From NCBI GenBank assembly GCA_038231495.1, contig JBBRLG010000396.1, positions 1-7,102 on the forward strand: a stretch of DNA of 7,102 nt. The letters are read 5' to 3'. Shown piece by piece: positions 6,370 through 7,102 of the stretch (position 1 is its first letter; every line of letters starts with the position of its first letter). The DNA comes from JBBRLG01 sp038231495 (lineage in GTDB: Bacteria; Planctomycetota; Planctomycetia; Gemmatales; Gemmataceae). The notes under the pieces are model-generated. The model saw only the letters and a list, made by a program, of their open reading frames with translations. It had not been told where the DNA came from and searched no databases. A program made the translations under genes and the position numbers.

Positions 6370-6505
6370 AAAAGACAACCATCTTACGCAGCCGGTTAGC
6401 CCATTTGCGTTGGCGCACCCAGTACTTCGGTTGCAAGATGGTCCCGTACCGCGAAGCGGTTCAACAACAGAGCCGGGGGTCGCGTACGCGCGCACCCCAT
6501 ACGCA
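6370..6505. other. Hairpin-rich non-coding stretch downstream of the transposase
   Basis: No gene is supported. ACCATCTT (6378-6385) pairs with AAGATGGT (6435-6442), with further imperfect pairing beside it. ACCGC-GAA-GCGGT (6448-6460) is a tight hairpin. GGGGT/ACCCC (6476-6480 and 6494-6498) encloses the palindrome CGCGTACGCG (6481-6490). It follows the ancestral transposase stop, so it may be the non-coding end of the IS4-type element and its terminator, or a structured RNA. I could not locate the element's terminal inverted repeat because its other end is outside the window. Confidence 0.35.
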
Positions 6506-6514
6506 TCAAGTTAA

Positions 6515-6602
6515 GAGCCTATCCGGTTAACCCTATACCGGTGGAAAAACGTCCAGTTTCCTGCCAATTTGACAGCCAGCACACGGTTAACCGGATAGGC
6601 TC
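6515..6602. mobile_element. 88-bp miniature inverted-repeat element inside transposase 3' end
   Basis: GAGCCTATCCGGTTAACC (6515-6532) and its exact reverse complement (6585-6602) form perfect 18-bp ends. TAA directly flanks both sides (6512-6514 and 6603-6605) as a 3-bp target duplication. The 52-base centre has no gene of its own. Removing the element and one TAA joins the transposase codon for Leu to ACT TGA, so the gene would end two codons later. Together this is strong evidence for insertion of a non-autonomous transposable element. The GAG start and TNA-type duplication suggest an IS1031-like IS5-family parent, by inference. Confidence 0.78.
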
Positions 6603-7102
6603 TAAGCAGAAGTCCAAGAGTTCCACGTCGTTAAGTAATTCAAAGGTTCCCGCTTTGGAACGTTTGTCACGCTTACAGGTCTTCGCAAAAGTCTGACGCA
6701 TGTCAGCGAGCACACGCTCCAAGTCCGTCACGCGGTCCAGGGCAGCGGCTAAGCGGCCGACGAAACTGCGGACCGCTTCGTACACCTTGTGCAAGCTCGT
6801 GGTCGGATCGCCCCAGGCGCTGCCGACGGTCAGCCAATGTTGGACGACGGCTGCCAGCAGACGCGACCACACGCGCACCATTTGCCGAACCACCGTCGAG
6901 CCGCTCAGCTCCGCCACCAGGCCTTGCGATTTCCAACGCTTGAAGAGCAACTCCACTTGCCAGCGGGTCCATTCCCAAAAAGGGGTGATACGAATCGCGA
7001 CAGACGATACCATAGGCTGCGTCTGAAATGCCACAAAAGGGATCAGCTTTTCCGCACGGAGGACGGCAGCTATGGAGGTTCGCTTGGAAAGCAAGACAGG
7101 TA
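6519..7102 (-). CDS. IS4-type transposase, C-terminal part, 5' end outside window
   Basis: The frame is open to the right edge of the window, so the N-terminal part with the first two catalytic aspartates is missing from view. The visible 194 residues contain RWQVELLFKRWKS, the R(3)E(6)K signature of IS4 DDE transposases; the catalytic Glu is encoded at 6951-6953. The Tyr expected three residues before the Arg is replaced by Glu (EWTR), which may mean sub-family variation, decay or a frameshift just upstream. The C-terminal part is helical and basic, with KTCKRDKRSK before FELLNDVELLDF. The last 27 codons and the stop TAG at 6519-6521 are supplied by the inserted 88-bp element; without it the protein would end LLDFCLT at a TGA at 6506-6508. 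Activity of the present copy is uncertain. Confidence 0.75.
   Translation of the reverse strand, partial: PVLLSKRTSIAAVLRAEKLIPFVAFQTQPMVSSVAIRITPFWEWTRWQVELLFKRWKSQGLVAELSGSTVVRQMVRVWSRLLAAVVQHWLTVGSAWGDPTTSLHKVYEAVRSFVGRLAAALDRVTDLERVLADMRQTFAKTCKRDKRSKAGTFELLNDVELLDFCLEPIRLTVCWLSNWQETGRFSTGIGLTG

Noticed and set aside
6440..6500. Possible group II intron domain V
   Set aside because: The hairpin near AGAGCCGGGGG looked similar at first, but the AGC triad with its conserved stem and bulge is not present and no reverse transcriptase is nearby.

Overview
The window looks like a piece of a GC-rich planctomycete chromosome, probably from the Gemmata group. This is inferred from the DUF4058-type protein, the large DUF4953/DUF5117-type secreted metalloprotease and the IS4-type transposase. 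No rRNA, tRNA or marker gene is present, so the placement is tentative. The first ~108 bases are almost pure C/G homopolymer and look like a low-quality contig end rather than biology.

Layout, left to right. Two small plus-strand membrane proteins of unknown function (about 258-578 and 634-1041) form a likely operon. Convergent to them on the minus strand is a secreted beta-barrel protein (1096-2091) with a histidine-rich N-terminus. Upstream of it, also minus, is a DUF4058-like protein (2346-3068). A divergent intergenic region (3069-3500) holds a 153-bp miniature inverted-repeat element and a small palindromic repeat, then the promoter side of a 907-residue exported zinc metalloprotease (3501-6224, plus). 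From 6225 to the end the window is accessory DNA: a GGTGGTT tandem array, a 98-bp miniature element, a hairpin-rich stretch, an 88-bp miniature element, and the C-terminal part of an IS4-type transposase (minus, running off the right edge).

The main result is that three short non-coding palindromic elements can each be delimited by terminal inverted repeats and target-site duplications. The 88-bp one (6515-6602) has perfect 18-bp ends and a TAA/TAA duplication; it sits in the last codons of the transposase gene, and removing it in silico restores a stop two codons after the insertion point. The 98-bp one (6262-6359) has perfect 19-bp ends starting GGCTTTG, as in IS903-type elements, and a 9-bp duplication. 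The 153-bp one (3148-3300) has imperfect 21-bp ends starting GAG and a TTA/TTA duplication. All three look like non-autonomous relatives of IS5-superfamily elements.

The protein-coding genes do not form an obvious common pathway. The metalloprotease and the barrel are both predicted to be exported and may act at the cell envelope. No CRISPR array, toxin-antitoxin pair or recognisable defence system is visible.
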